From the NCBI GenBank assembly GCA_025362395.1, contig JANYGK010000056.1, positions 1 through 54,802 of the forward strand: a DNA stretch of 54,802 bases. Direction: 5' to 3'. A program made the translations under genes and the position numbers. Positions within the stretch are counted from its first letter, which is position 1. Every line of letters begins with the position of its first letter. This document shows positions 8,513 to 16,853 of this stretch, in pieces. This DNA is from Bacteroidota bacterium. GTDB taxonomy: Bacteria; Bacteroidota; Bacteroidia; B-17B0; Aurantibacillaceae. Below the pieces are notes generated by a model. It ran no database searches and was not told the DNA's origin. It saw only the letters and a program-made list of their open reading frames with translations.

Positions 8513-9730
8513 ATGGTAATGACTAAAGACGTTTTGTTTTCCCTGACCAAAGGCGGTTATGCGCCACAGGAGGAAATGCTTGAAGTAGCCCGTAAAAAAG
8601 GCAAATTATACATAGGAATTCCAAAAGAAATGGCTTTTCAGGAAAACCGTGTACCCCTTGTACCGGATGCAGTAGCACTATTGGTGAACCATGGGCATCG
8701 TATTATTTTGGAAGCAGGCGCGGGATCAGCGGCTCATTTTGAAGATACAGATTACAGCGACGCAGGCGCTGAAATTGTGTATTCACCGCAGGAAGTATTT
8801 AAAGCAGATATTATTCTAAAGATCGCCCCTCCTACCTTGGAGGAAATTGAGATGATGCAAACAAAGCAAACCTTGTTTTCTGCATTACAGCTGACTGTGC
8901 AGCCTGAAGATTTTTTAAAAAAATTAATTGCAAAAAAATTAAATTGTGTCGCTTTTGACCTTATTACGGATGATGCGGGAATTTTTCCGGTGATTAGGGC
9001 CATGGGAGAAATAGCGGGGGGAACCTCCATATTAGTTGCTGCCGAATTATTAAGCAATGCCAACAATGGCGTGGGCGCTATACTGGGTGGCATTAGCGGT
9101 ATTTCACCAACCGAAGTAGTTATTATAGGTGCAGGTACGGTTGGCGAATTTGCGGCAAGGGCAGCTTTAGGGTTAGGTGCTACCGTAAAAGTATTTGATA
9201 ATTCAACATCACGCTTACGTCGTTTACAAAGCCAGTTAGGCACACGTATTTTCACATCTGTTATTGTACCGAAAGTGTTGGAGAAACATTTAAAATCGGC
9301 GGATGTTGTAATCGGCGCTTTAAGAGCATCAAAGGGAAGAACGCCTTGTATCGTTTCTGAAAACATGGTAGCGGAAATGAAAACCGGCTCTGTTATTATT
9401 GATGTGAGCATTGATCAGGGAGGCGTGTTTGAAACATCTGAAGTAACCAACCATACTAAACCGGTGTTTCGTAAACATGGCGTAGTACATTATTGCGTGC
9501 CCAATATTCCTTCGCGTGTGGCGCGTACTGCCTCTTACGCGTTCAGTAATATTTTTCAGCAGATTTTAATTTCTATGGGTGATGAAGGCGGTTTCGACAG
9601 CTTGGTAAGGAAAGATGTGGGTGTGAGAACAGGTGTATACGTTTACAACGGCATTTTAACTAACCAATTTTTAGGAGAAACCTTTAACTTACCTTTTAAA
9701 GATATTAATTTATTAATGGCAGCCATGTAA
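8513..9730 (+). CDS. ald: Alanine dehydrogenase / PNT-family NAD-binding dehydrogenase
   Basis: The 405-residue protein aligns along its length with alanine dehydrogenase (NAD-dependent alanine/pyruvate interconversion). From recall of the Mycobacterium enzyme, substrate Arg15 corresponds to R46 (ENRVPLVP), Lys75 to K103 (ILKIAPP), and Asp270 to D301 (IDQGG). The Rossmann fold is GAGTVGEFAARAALG (207 onward) with acidic D229, which points to NAD. At the position of catalytic His96 this protein has Q126 (FSALQLTV), so the usual alanine dehydrogenase chemistry is uncertain. A roughly 30-residue N-terminal extension precedes the family start. An alternative start is the ATG at 8519. It could instead be a transhydrogenase-alpha-like protein of the same superfamily. 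Confidence 0.85.
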   Translation: MVMTKDVLFSLTKGGYAPQEEMLEVARKKGKLYIGIPKEMAFQENRVPLVPDAVALLVNHGHRIILEAGAGSAAHFEDTDYSDAGAEIVYSPQEVFKADIILKIAPPTLEEIEMMQTKQTLFSALQLTVQPEDFLKKLIAKKLNCVAFDLITDDAGIFPVIRAMGEIAGGTSILVAAELLSNANNGVGAILGGISGISPTEVVIIGAGTVGEFAARAALGLGATVKVFDNSTSRLRRLQSQLGTRIFTSVIVPKVLEKHLKSADVVIGALRASKGRTPCIVSENMVAEMKTGSVIIDVSIDQGGVFETSEVTNHTKPVFRKHGVVHYCVPNIPSRVARTASYAFSNIFQQILISMGDEGGFDSLVRKDVGVRTGVYVYNGILTNQFLGETFNLPFKDINLLMAAM

Positions 9731-9847
9731 ATCATTAAGGACTTGAAGAGTTATAGAATTAAAAAATATTTTTTATAGCTTTAGCCTCTACCAAAATATC
9801 ATGTATTCATTCTGTAACTTTAAAAAAATATAACCCACAACTTGTAT

Positions 9848-10249
9848 ATGAACTTTTGGCAGCGTTTTCGTTTTTTTTTAATAGGTTTTATTCCCGGCAG
9901 TATTATTTTAATTATGATCTTAAACAAAAAAGGCTGTACAGGCCCTAATGAATTAAAAATGCTTGAGCTTAGTCACCAGCACTTGCAGCTTGGAGAAAAA
10001 GCCAAGTGTAAATTAAAATGTTTAGTATTAACAGAAACAGGCTTTAAAGTAACGCTCAGAGACATGGATGTTAATTACGATTTAAGTGAAGTTCATAAAA
10101 AACCTTACGGCTATTTTTATTTGCAGCAAAAAAAAGACCGCCCTTTAAGATATGAGCTGGTGGCCGAAGACAGGGACACAACTACTTATATTAATGATAT
10201 TAAATTACAGCCGGCTATCGCTGCTTGCCGGTGCGACAGCATTAATTAA
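9848..10249 (+). CDS. Small membrane-anchored protein, DUF4258-like
   Basis: The 133-residue protein begins with one hydrophobic segment (about 5-25, FRFFLIGFIPGSIILIMIL) followed by KKGCTGPNE, and a small domain with CKLKCLVL and a C-terminal CRCDS. It resembles short proteins annotated with a DUF4258 domain that sit near alanine dehydrogenase genes in Flavobacteria. This is a recollection, not a computed match. The first possible start (TTG at 9842) was rejected for the ATG at 9848. A box TAACTTTA (9815-9822) may be its promoter. Its stop overlaps the next start by one base (TAATG), so it is cotranscribed with the acetyltransferase. Confidence 0.6.
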   Translation: MNFWQRFRFFLIGFIPGSIILIMILNKKGCTGPNELKMLELSHQHLQLGEKAKCKLKCLVLTETGFKVTLRDMDVNYDLSEVHKKPYGYFYLQQKKDRPLRYELVAEDRDTTTYINDIKLQPAIAACRCDSIN

Positions 10250-10812
10250 TGAGTAACATGGAGTTAAAAACAGACCTCTCAAAATTTAATAATGACTGGT
10301 ATAAAAAAGGGGGAAGTTCTTTTAAGCGCACTTCATGGTATTTTATTAATGCCATGTTCTTTAATTCCGCGTTTCCTGTTATCTCCTTTAAATTATTTTT
10401 ACTGCGCTTATTCGGCGCAAAAATCGGAAAAGGAGTAGTAATTAAGCCTTATGTAAATATTAAGTACCCCTGGAATTTAAAGGTTGGTAATTATGTATGG
10501 ATAGGCGAACGTGTTTGGATAGATAATTTAGGCTTAGTAGTATTGAATGATAACAGCTGTGTATCACAGGGGGCTATGCTACTGTGCGGCAATCATCATT
10601 ATAAAAAAGTAACGTTCGATTTAATTGTAGGAAATATAACGGTTGAAGAAGGCGCTTGGGTTGGCGCAAAATGTGTAGTTTGCCCCGGAGTAAGAGTAGG
10701 GAGCCATGCTGTATTAACTGTAAATAGCGTTGCCACTACAAACCTTTTGCCATGGAGTATTTACCAGGGAAACCCGGCTCAAAAAATAAAGGGCAGGGTT
10801 ATTAAAGGGTAG
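10249..10812 (+). CDS. WcaF-type hexapeptide-repeat acetyltransferase
   Basis: The 187-residue protein has the left-handed beta-helix hexapeptide pattern from about residue 60 (LGNYVWIGERVWID... ITVEEGAWVGAKC) and a catalytic-type GNHHYKK segment. The N-terminus (WYKKGGSSFKRTSWYFINAMF) and the ending PWSIYQGNPAQKIKGR match putative colanic acid acetyltransferases of the WcaF group. These O-acetylate sugars of extracellular polysaccharide using acetyl-CoA. Its start overlaps the stop of the small membrane protein by one base. No other polysaccharide gene is adjacent, so its acceptor is unknown. Confidence 0.85.
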   Translation: MSNMELKTDLSKFNNDWYKKGGSSFKRTSWYFINAMFFNSAFPVISFKLFLLRLFGAKIGKGVVIKPYVNIKYPWNLKVGNYVWIGERVWIDNLGLVVLNDNSCVSQGAMLLCGNHHYKKVTFDLIVGNITVEEGAWVGAKCVVCPGVRVGSHAVLTVNSVATTNLLPWSIYQGNPAQKIKGRVIKG

Positions 10813-10990
10813 TTAACTGCATTGTTTATCATAATGCCAATTGGTGCGAAGCTGCAAGCATTTAATTAATAACTCAATACATCCTTCGTTTTGCAAACCT
10901 TCCCGAATCAAGTTTTGCAGCACTCTTCAAAACTCTACATATAGATTTAAATAAATGGGCTCGAAGAAAAGTGGTGGTGATAATCATAAA

Positions 10991-12235
10991 TTATATCAAC
11001 CCCGCTTTCTCGCGTTTAGAGTAATCTAAAATAAGGAAGTAATAAAGCAATACGCCAAACGCGTAGAGTATGGATGTAATTAAAAAAATGTTTACATAAG
11101 GATACCCTCTGCTGAACATAATTTTTACCATAAAGCCGCTTATTACCCAACTCCCGCTCCAAATAGCTGCTGTGAGGGCACTCGTAATTTCCCTGTTTTT
11201 TTCTCCCACATAATTCATAACAAGTTCTGAGGTCATAGGTCCTGCCATATTCATAAGCGGCTGTCGCAATAAATAGCAAATTATGGCAATGTAAAGTGCC
11301 ACCGAATACTGGCTGTAATACTGTGTGGTAGCAAGTGCTACCAACGATATAACGGCTAGCGACTGTGTGGTAGGAATAGCAATTTTATAGCCTACATTTT
11401 TTTTGATTCTTGGAACCAACATGGCGCCCCATGCTACTAATACAGCGGCAATAGCGCTAATAATAGAGAAACCGCCCTTATCTAAATGATGCACCTTATC
11501 AAAAAATAAGCTGATGAATGGAATGGTTAAACCGGCGCCGGTAGCGATGATAAGAGTGGGGATGAGCCCTTTAAAAATAAGCAGCCAGTCGTTTTTTATT
11601 ATTTTAGGTTTATTTTTTAAGGTTTGTTTATCATCCAACTCTTCCTTTAAAGTAATTTTCGCGACGAAATAAATGCCTCCGAAACCGAGCAGCGAAAAAA
11701 TAATGAGGATGCATTGCTCATCAAATAATACCGGGTTTATCCTGTCTAATACAGCAATTACTACCCCGCTGATAATGCCTGCAAAGCTCCAGGTGCTATA
11801 GCTTAAGGCAATACCCGAAGTATGATTTTCTTTGTTCTCGTTCCTTAAAATGTAAGGCGTAATGGGTATTTGCATAAAGGTAAATGATGCGCCCCATAAT
11901 AACAGTGAGATAAATAATGCTACCGTTAATTGAAAATACACACAGTACACAATTGCCAAACCAAACAGCGGTACTAAAACAGACGACAGTAAAAAGAAGG
12001 GTTTCATCGCCCTGCCTTTTATAATATTACCGATAGGAAGTGCTAAGGCAAATACACCGAGAAACCTGAAGGTAATGAACAGCGCGATCTCTTCATCCGT
12101 AAAGCCTTTGCGACTCATGTATAGCGGCAAAATATTCATGAACGTTGCATTAACAAGCTGAATAAAAAATTCGCCGATAATGACGTTGATGATAAACGAC
12201 TTTAACTTTTTATAATCTTTAATAAACTCAAACAT
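10991..12235 (-). CDS. Major facilitator superfamily transporter
   Basis: The 414-residue protein has about twelve hydrophobic segments in two halves separated by a charged loop near residue 200 (KEELDDKQTLKNKPKIIKN). Typical MFS features are the loop after TM2-3 (GNIIKGRAMKPF) and the second-half loop VPRIKKNVGYK. Substrate specificity cannot be inferred from sequence or neighbours. It converges on the WcaF-like gene; the 178 bases between show no clear terminator. Upstream, 151 bases separate it from miaA and contain the CTATGT repeat. Confidence 0.85.
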   Translation of the reverse strand: MFEFIKDYKKLKSFIINVIIGEFFIQLVNATFMNILPLYMSRKGFTDEEIALFITFRFLGVFALALPIGNIIKGRAMKPFFLLSSVLVPLFGLAIVYCVYFQLTVALFISLLLWGASFTFMQIPITPYILRNENKENHTSGIALSYSTWSFAGIISGVVIAVLDRINPVLFDEQCILIIFSLLGFGGIYFVAKITLKEELDDKQTLKNKPKIIKNDWLLIFKGLIPTLIIATGAGLTIPFISLFFDKVHHLDKGGFSIISAIAAVLVAWGAMLVPRIKKNVGYKIAIPTTQSLAVISLVALATTQYYSQYSVALYIAIICYLLRQPLMNMAGPMTSELVMNYVGEKNREITSALTAAIWSGSWVISGFMVKIMFSRGYPYVNIFLITSILYAFGVLLYYFLILDYSKREKAGLI

Positions 12236-12348
12236 TTATTTATGTACTCTATGTTCTTTTATAACTGCGTTATTTATTTTTTTCTTTCCTATCTCTATAT
12301 GTGATTTAAACCAAACACAATAGATACAACAACTCTCTTTGTTTTTTT

Positions 12349-12376
12349 CTATGTCGTCTATGTATCTATGTGGTTA
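12349..12376 (+). repeat. Dispersed triple-CTATGT repeat, copy 1
   Basis: Three CTATGT hexamers start at 12349, 12358 and 12366 (spacing 9 then 8) and are followed by GGTTA. A second copy with the same spacing and the same GGTTA end lies on the other strand at 16821-16845. A weaker CTATGT also occurs at 12249. It sits directly beyond the stop codon of miaA. Confidence 0.6.
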
Positions 12377-12386
12377 ATTCTTTACA

Positions 12387-13295
12387 CTAGGAATGCAGGA
12401 TAACACTATCTAAATACGCTTTTATTTTTTCGAGGTCTTCCGGTTCAAAGCTTTCATAATCGCCTTGGTTATTAAACCAGGTGAGTTGGCGTTTTGCATA
12501 GCGACGCGTGTTTTGCCTAATTAAATTTACAGCTTCCTCTAAGCTTTGCTTCCCGTCTATATAATCAAACAGCTCTTTGTAACCCACGGTGTTTAAGGCG
12601 TTCAGGTGTTTATAAGGATATAAATGTTTTACCTCTTCTAATAAACCATTTATCATCATAGCGTCTACACGTTTATTAATGCGTGCATATAATAAGTCCC
12701 GTTCTGTATTTATTAAAATAGGGATGGCATAGAACAAACGTTCTTTTTTTTCTTTTGTTCTGTGTAAGAAGTAAGGTTTCCCTGTGTGGATGCAAACTTC
12801 CAGAGCTCGCATCAGGCGTTGCGGGTTGTTGAGGTCTACCCGGTTATAATATACTTCGTCTCTTTGTTTTAATTCTTCCTGCAAATAGCTTATTCCTTTT
12901 TCAGTATAGTTTTTAATTATAGTATCTCTTATGTTATTGGGGATTTCGTCAAATTCATCTACCCCGTTTAATACCGCGTTTATGTAAAGTCCTGAGCCCC
13001 CGGTTAAAATCAACACCTCATTTTCTTTAAACAGATCTTCCATGCATGCAATAGCATCGCGCTCATATTGCCCCACGTTATAAGCCTCGTTAATGCTGAG
13101 GTTATCAATAAAATAATGCGGTACATTCTGCATTTCTTTAGCAGTTGGTTTTGCTGTTCCAATACTCATTTCTTTATAAAACTGGCGGGAGTCGGCAGAG
13201 ATGACCGGGCAATTAAAATGCTTAGCCAGTTCAACCGATAAGGCTGTTTTACCAACGGCAGTGGGGCCGGCTATAACTATGAGGTGTTTCTTCAA
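12387..13295 (-). CDS. miaA: tRNA dimethylallyltransferase
   Basis: MiaA transfers a dimethylallyl group to A37 of tRNAs that read codons starting with U. The 302-residue protein shows the P-loop GPTAVGKT (10-17), the ISADSRQFY motif with catalytic Asp, the GTAKPT segment, GGSGLYINAVL, and the C-terminal YAKRQLTWF motif that contacts tRNA. Length is normal. The start is TTG at 13295: the family N-terminus (KKHLIVIAGPTAVGK) begins exactly there and no in-frame ATG occurs before the P-loop. The start lies 3 bases after the DUF6702 stop, so the two are probably translationally coupled. Confidence 0.95.
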   Translation of the reverse strand: MKKHLIVIAGPTAVGKTALSVELAKHFNCPVISADSRQFYKEMSIGTAKPTAKEMQNVPHYFIDNLSINEAYNVGQYERDAIACMEDLFKENEVLILTGGSGLYINAVLNGVDEFDEIPNNIRDTIIKNYTEKGISYLQEELKQRDEVYYNRVDLNNPQRLMRALEVCIHTGKPYFLHRTKEKKERLFYAIPILINTERDLLYARINKRVDAMMINGLLEEVKHLYPYKHLNALNTVGYKELFDYIDGKQSLEEAVNLIRQNTRRYAKRQLTWFNNQGDYESFEPEDLEKIKAYLDSVILHS

Positions 13296-13298
13296 AGC

Positions 13299-13847
13299 TT
13301 AAAAGGTGAACTCTATAACGTTATCGGGGTTAGTGACCTTACTACTCTTTTTAACACCGTTAACCTGTGCATGCACAATATTAATTTGCTGAGGTAAATA
13401 ATCGTATAACAGTTTGGTACTTACCTTTAGCTGTTTTGGGAATGGTATTTTTTCTATTTGTAAATAGGCCCATATCGATTCTTCTTCTTTTTCATGTCCG
13501 ATATAACGCAGACTTGTATTTTTTGAATTAACACTGATCTGCAACCTGCTTTTAATATAGGTAAACAACATACTGTCCAGCTCCGCTTTGTTCTTAGGAT
13601 TTAAAAGGTCAACCGGTTTCCCGGATGTTTTTCGTAAAGCAGTTTCAAGGTCATTTGTAAAAAGCTTTACGCTTACATTCAACGTTTTTTGCGGGGCATC
13701 ATACGTGAGCTCTGTCACTCCCATATAAAAAGGATGTTTTAGTATATAAAAAGAACAAAACAGGATAAGTGCCGTCGTTAGACACAGTGTTTTTACCGCA
13801 GATGTATTTTTTCGAAATAACGGGGCTATATTCTTTAAATTTAACAC
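13299..13847 (-). CDS. DUF6702 family exported or membrane-anchored protein
   Basis: The protein (about 182 residues) has a hydrophobic N-terminal segment (TLCLTTALILFCSFYIL), then HPFYMGVTELTYDAP, conserved at the exported start of DUF6702 proteins, and a beta-rich domain ending in VIEFTF. No enzyme motif is seen. No ATG is available; GTG at 13847 is chosen here, TTG at 13853 is the alternative. The divergent HupE gene starts only about 20 bases away, so the two promoters must overlap coding sequence. In Bacteroidota this family is commonly found next to HupE and M1 peptidase genes, as here. Function is unknown. Confidence 0.75.
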   Translation of the reverse strand: MLNLKNIAPLFRKNTSAVKTLCLTTALILFCSFYILKHPFYMGVTELTYDAPQKTLNVSVKLFTNDLETALRKTSGKPVDLLNPKNKAELDSMLFTYIKSRLQISVNSKNTSLRYIGHEKEEESIWAYLQIEKIPFPKQLKVSTKLLYDYLPQQINIVHAQVNGVKKSSKVTNPDNVIEFTF

Positions 13848-13867
13848 ACACAAAAGTAGTAAAATAT

Positions 13868-14470
13868 ATGAACCAATTTTGGCTGTGGTTTAGCACCGGT
13901 GCCGAACATATTTTAGATTGGAACGGTTACGATCACATTTTATATGTGATGGTTTTGTGTGCTATGTTTTCGCTCAAAGATTGGAGAAAATTACTAATCC
14001 TTATTACGGCCTTTACCATCGGCCATTCTATAACCCTTGCCATAAGCGTATTTAATATCATTAGCATTAAACAAATATACGTTGAGGTCTTAATTCCTTT
14101 AACGATATTAATTACCTGCGCCGTTAATATATACAGTCGAAGGTATTTTACGATCAATCAACGCAATAATACAGTTAACTATAGGCTCAATTATGCCTTG
14201 TCTTTAGGGTTTGGTTTTGTACACGGCATGGGCTTTTCGTATATGTTGAAATCTATGTTGGGCAAAGAAGAAAGTCCTGCAATACCGCTCCTTTCGTTCA
14301 ACCTTGGTTTAGAGCTGGGACAGCTAATTATAGTAGTTTGCATGCTGTTTGTATCCGTTTTTTTAAGTAGATTTACCCGCATCAAAAAAGCCGATTTTAT
14401 ATTTTTTATCTCATCGGCCGTTTTTGGAATTGCCTTTATATTATTTGTTCAACGTTTAAAAGAATTATAA
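13868..14470 (+). CDS. HupE/UreJ family membrane protein
   Basis: The 200-residue protein has about six hydrophobic segments and the histidine motifs of the HupE/UreJ family: GAEHILDWNGYDHILY (H14, D22, H23), FTIGHSITLA, and FGFVHGMGFSYML. Family members are linked to nickel or cobalt handling, but Bacteroidota homologues lie next to M1 peptidases rather than hydrogenase or urease genes. The ATG at 13868 is chosen over an upstream extension because the HupE N-terminus begins there. A box TAAATTTA at 13836-13843 lies within the start of the divergent DUF6702 gene. The stop overlaps the next ATG by one base. Confidence 0.85.
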   Translation: MNQFWLWFSTGAEHILDWNGYDHILYVMVLCAMFSLKDWRKLLILITAFTIGHSITLAISVFNIISIKQIYVEVLIPLTILITCAVNIYSRRYFTINQRNNTVNYRLNYALSLGFGFVHGMGFSYMLKSMLGKEESPAIPLLSFNLGLELGQLIIVVCMLFVSVFLSRFTRIKKADFIFFISSAVFGIAFILFVQRLKEL

Positions 14471-16821
14471 TGACCCAATCTTTAAAATTAAGCGCTATTA
14501 TTTGTTTCACTGCATCTGTGACCTTTGCGCAAAACATTAAAAATAACCCTGCTTCAAACCACGGAAATAAATTTGAGCAATTAGGAACGATATTGCCTAC
14601 ACCCAATGAGTACAGAACAGCCTCAGGTGCGCCCGGCAATAAGTATTGGCAACAACGTGCCGATTATAACATTGAAGCAACACTGGATGAAAAGAATTTA
14701 ATGCTGATCGGTAAAGAAACCGTGACCTATTATAATAACTCACCCGATAAATTAGAATATTTATGGTTACAGTTAGATGAGAACCAACATAACCCTACAG
14801 CGGACAATAACTTTTTTGACAGCAACAAATTAGGCCAGCCCATTGATGAAGGTTCGGTAAAAGGACTTGATGTAAACGAACGCTTAAAAGGATTGGGTGA
14901 CCAAATTTTATCAGTGACGGATGAATTAGGTAAACCGGTAAAATATACCATTAACCAAACCATGATGCGTTTGGATTTGCCTAAGCCTTTAGCCTCTAAT
15001 TCAAAAACCAAATTTATTATAAAGTGGCAATATAAGATCGGGAACCGTATCGCTATCGGTGGTCGGGGTGGTTATGAGTTTTTCCCGGAAGACGGAAATT
15101 ATTTATTTACGATGACGCAATGGTATCCGCGTATGTGCGTTTACAGCGACTTCCAGGGCTGGCAACATAAACAGTTTACAGGCAGAGGAGAATTTGCTTT
15201 AGCTTTCGGGAATTATAACGTGAAAATGACAGTTCCTGCCGATCATATTATTTGTTCGACCGGTGAATGCCAAAATTATGCACAGGTATTAACGCCAAAC
15301 CAAATGGCACGGTGGACAAAAGCAAGCTCAAACTACAGTGATGTAACAGAAATTGTGACACTGGATGAATGTACCGCAGCTGGAAAAAATAAAGCTGCCG
15401 CTACTAAAACATGGGTATTTAAAGCAGACAGCGTAAGGGATTTTGCATGGGGATCGTCACGAAAATTTATGTGGGATGCCATGCCGATTAAAGTAGAAGG
15501 GAAAAAAATAATGTGCATGAGCTTTTACGGGAAAGAAGCAGCAGGCTTGTACAGAAAGTATTCTACGAAGACGGTAGCACATACCATTAAAACCTATTCA
15601 AAATTCACCATCTCTTATACGTATCCTGTAGCCCAAAGTATTGAAGCTTCTAACGGGATGGAATACCCGATGATATGCTTTAATTTTGGCAGAACAGAAA
15701 AAGACGGAACGTATTCGGAAGCTACTAAATACGGGATGTTGGGAGTTATCATCCATGAAGTAGGACATAACTTTTTCCCGATGATCATTAACAGCGACGA
15801 GCGCCAATGGAGCTGGTTGGATGAAGGCTTAAATACCTTTACCCAATTTTTAACGGAGCAGGAATTTGATAATAACTATCCGTCTAACCGCGGGCCTGCT
15901 TATAAAATGACAGACTATATGCGCTTACCGAAAGATCAGTTAGAGCCTATTATGACTAACAGTGAGAACATCAATAACTTTGGTGCTAACGCCTACGGCA
16001 AGCCTTGCACCGCTTTAAATATTTTACGTGAAACCGTGATGGGAAGAGAGTTATTTGATTTTGCGTTTAAACAATATGCCACCCGTTGGGCCTTTAAACA
16101 TCCTACACCGGCTGATTTTTTCAGGACCATGGAAGATGCCAGCGCAGTTGACCTGGATTGGTTTTGGAGAGCATGGTTCTATGATATTGAGCCCGTTGAT
16201 ATTTCAGTAGACTCTGTTAAAGCCTATACATTTGTTAATACTAAAGAAGTGCCCGTTAAAATGGATACGATGCGAATTTATCCAAAAAAGAAAGAATTTG
16301 AAAGTATTTCTAAAATGAGAAATAAGCAGGAAGGGCTTAACTTTTTAGTGGATGCTGATACAACCTTACGTGATTTTTATTACCACTATAAACCGGAAGC
16401 AAAAATGGAGATCGAAAAGAAGGCCATTAATTATTATGAATCGTATGAACCTTTAAATGATTCTTCGTTTGCTAGCATTAAAGGGAAATATACATACGAA
16501 ATTTATTTTACCAATAAAGGAGGTGCGGTGAGTCCTTTAATTATTCAATGGAATTATAAAGACGGTACTTCCGATGTTGACAGGGTTAACGCGTATGTGT
16601 GGCGTAAAAATGAAAAGAACGTGGTGAAGACCTATGCTAAAGATAAAGAAGTGGCTTCTATATTATTAGACCCTTATAAAGAAACAGCAGATATTGACGA
16701 GAAAAATAACACGTGGAATATTAAAGAAACGCCAAGCCGTTTTGATGTGTACAAAACCAAAACAGTTGGCAGAGGTCAGAGTGCAGGCGGTAACCCAATG
16801 CAAAAGGCAAAGAAGAAATAA
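14470..16821 (+). CDS. M1 family zinc metallopeptidase (long form)
   Basis: The 783-residue protein has a signal peptide (1-20, ending TFAQ), an N-terminal beta domain (ATLDEKNLMLIGKETVTYYN), and the gluzincin site H429-E-V-G-H433 with the third zinc ligand E452 (WSWLDEG). The spacing of 18 is that of family M1. The exopeptidase motif is the divergent SNGMEYPM. The roughly 190-residue tail beyond the catalytic and helical domains is beta-rich. It should act in the periplasm or outside the cell on peptides. It overlaps the HupE stop by one base and is followed by a second M1 gene, forming a three-gene unit. Confidence 0.93.
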   Translation: MTQSLKLSAIICFTASVTFAQNIKNNPASNHGNKFEQLGTILPTPNEYRTASGAPGNKYWQQRADYNIEATLDEKNLMLIGKETVTYYNNSPDKLEYLWLQLDENQHNPTADNNFFDSNKLGQPIDEGSVKGLDVNERLKGLGDQILSVTDELGKPVKYTINQTMMRLDLPKPLASNSKTKFIIKWQYKIGNRIAIGGRGGYEFFPEDGNYLFTMTQWYPRMCVYSDFQGWQHKQFTGRGEFALAFGNYNVKMTVPADHIICSTGECQNYAQVLTPNQMARWTKASSNYSDVTEIVTLDECTAAGKNKAAATKTWVFKADSVRDFAWGSSRKFMWDAMPIKVEGKKIMCMSFYGKEAAGLYRKYSTKTVAHTIKTYSKFTISYTYPVAQSIEASNGMEYPMICFNFGRTEKDGTYSEATKYGMLGVIIHEVGHNFFPMIINSDERQWSWLDEGLNTFTQFLTEQEFDNNYPSNRGPAYKMTDYMRLPKDQLEPIMTNSENINNFGANAYGKPCTALNILRETVMGRELFDFAFKQYATRWAFKHPTPADFFRTMEDASAVDLDWFWRAWFYDIEPVDISVDSVKAYTFVNTKEVPVKMDTMRIYPKKKEFESISKMRNKQEGLNFLVDADTTLRDFYYHYKPEAKMEIEKKAINYYESYEPLNDSSFASIKGKYTYEIYFTNKGGAVSPLIIQWNYKDGTSDVDRVNAYVWRKNEKNVVKTYAKDKEVASILLDPYKETADIDEKNNTWNIKETPSRFDVYKTKTVGRGQSAGGNPMQKAKKK

Positions 16822-16845
16822 CCATAGTAACATAGAAAACATAGG
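16821..16845 (-). repeat. Dispersed triple-CTATGT repeat, copy 2 (inverted relative to copy 1)
   Basis: Read on the minus strand the segment has CTATGT at 16844-16839 and 16835-16830, CTATGG at 16827-16822, then TTA: spacing 9 then 8, as in copy 1 at 12349-12376. On the plus strand its edge forms ATAGGAGATC, so an AGGAG lies 5 bases before the next start codon. It fills the 32-base gap between the two M1 peptidase genes. Confidence 0.6.
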
Positions 16846-16853
16846 AGATCGTT

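Noticed and set aside
8752-9411. 219-codon open frame on the minus strand
   Set aside because: It lies entirely antisense to the alanine-dehydrogenase homologue, whose conserved motifs are on the plus strand; the antisense product shows no domain pattern.
10813-10990. Search for a small gene or terminator between the convergent WcaF-like and MFS genes
   Set aside because: No convincing frame, hairpin or repeat was found; the stretch appears to be plain intergenic sequence.
13769-13867. 33-codon N-terminal extension of the HupE gene
   Set aside because: The HupE family N-terminus begins at the ATG at 13868, and the extension overlaps the divergent DUF6702 coding start.
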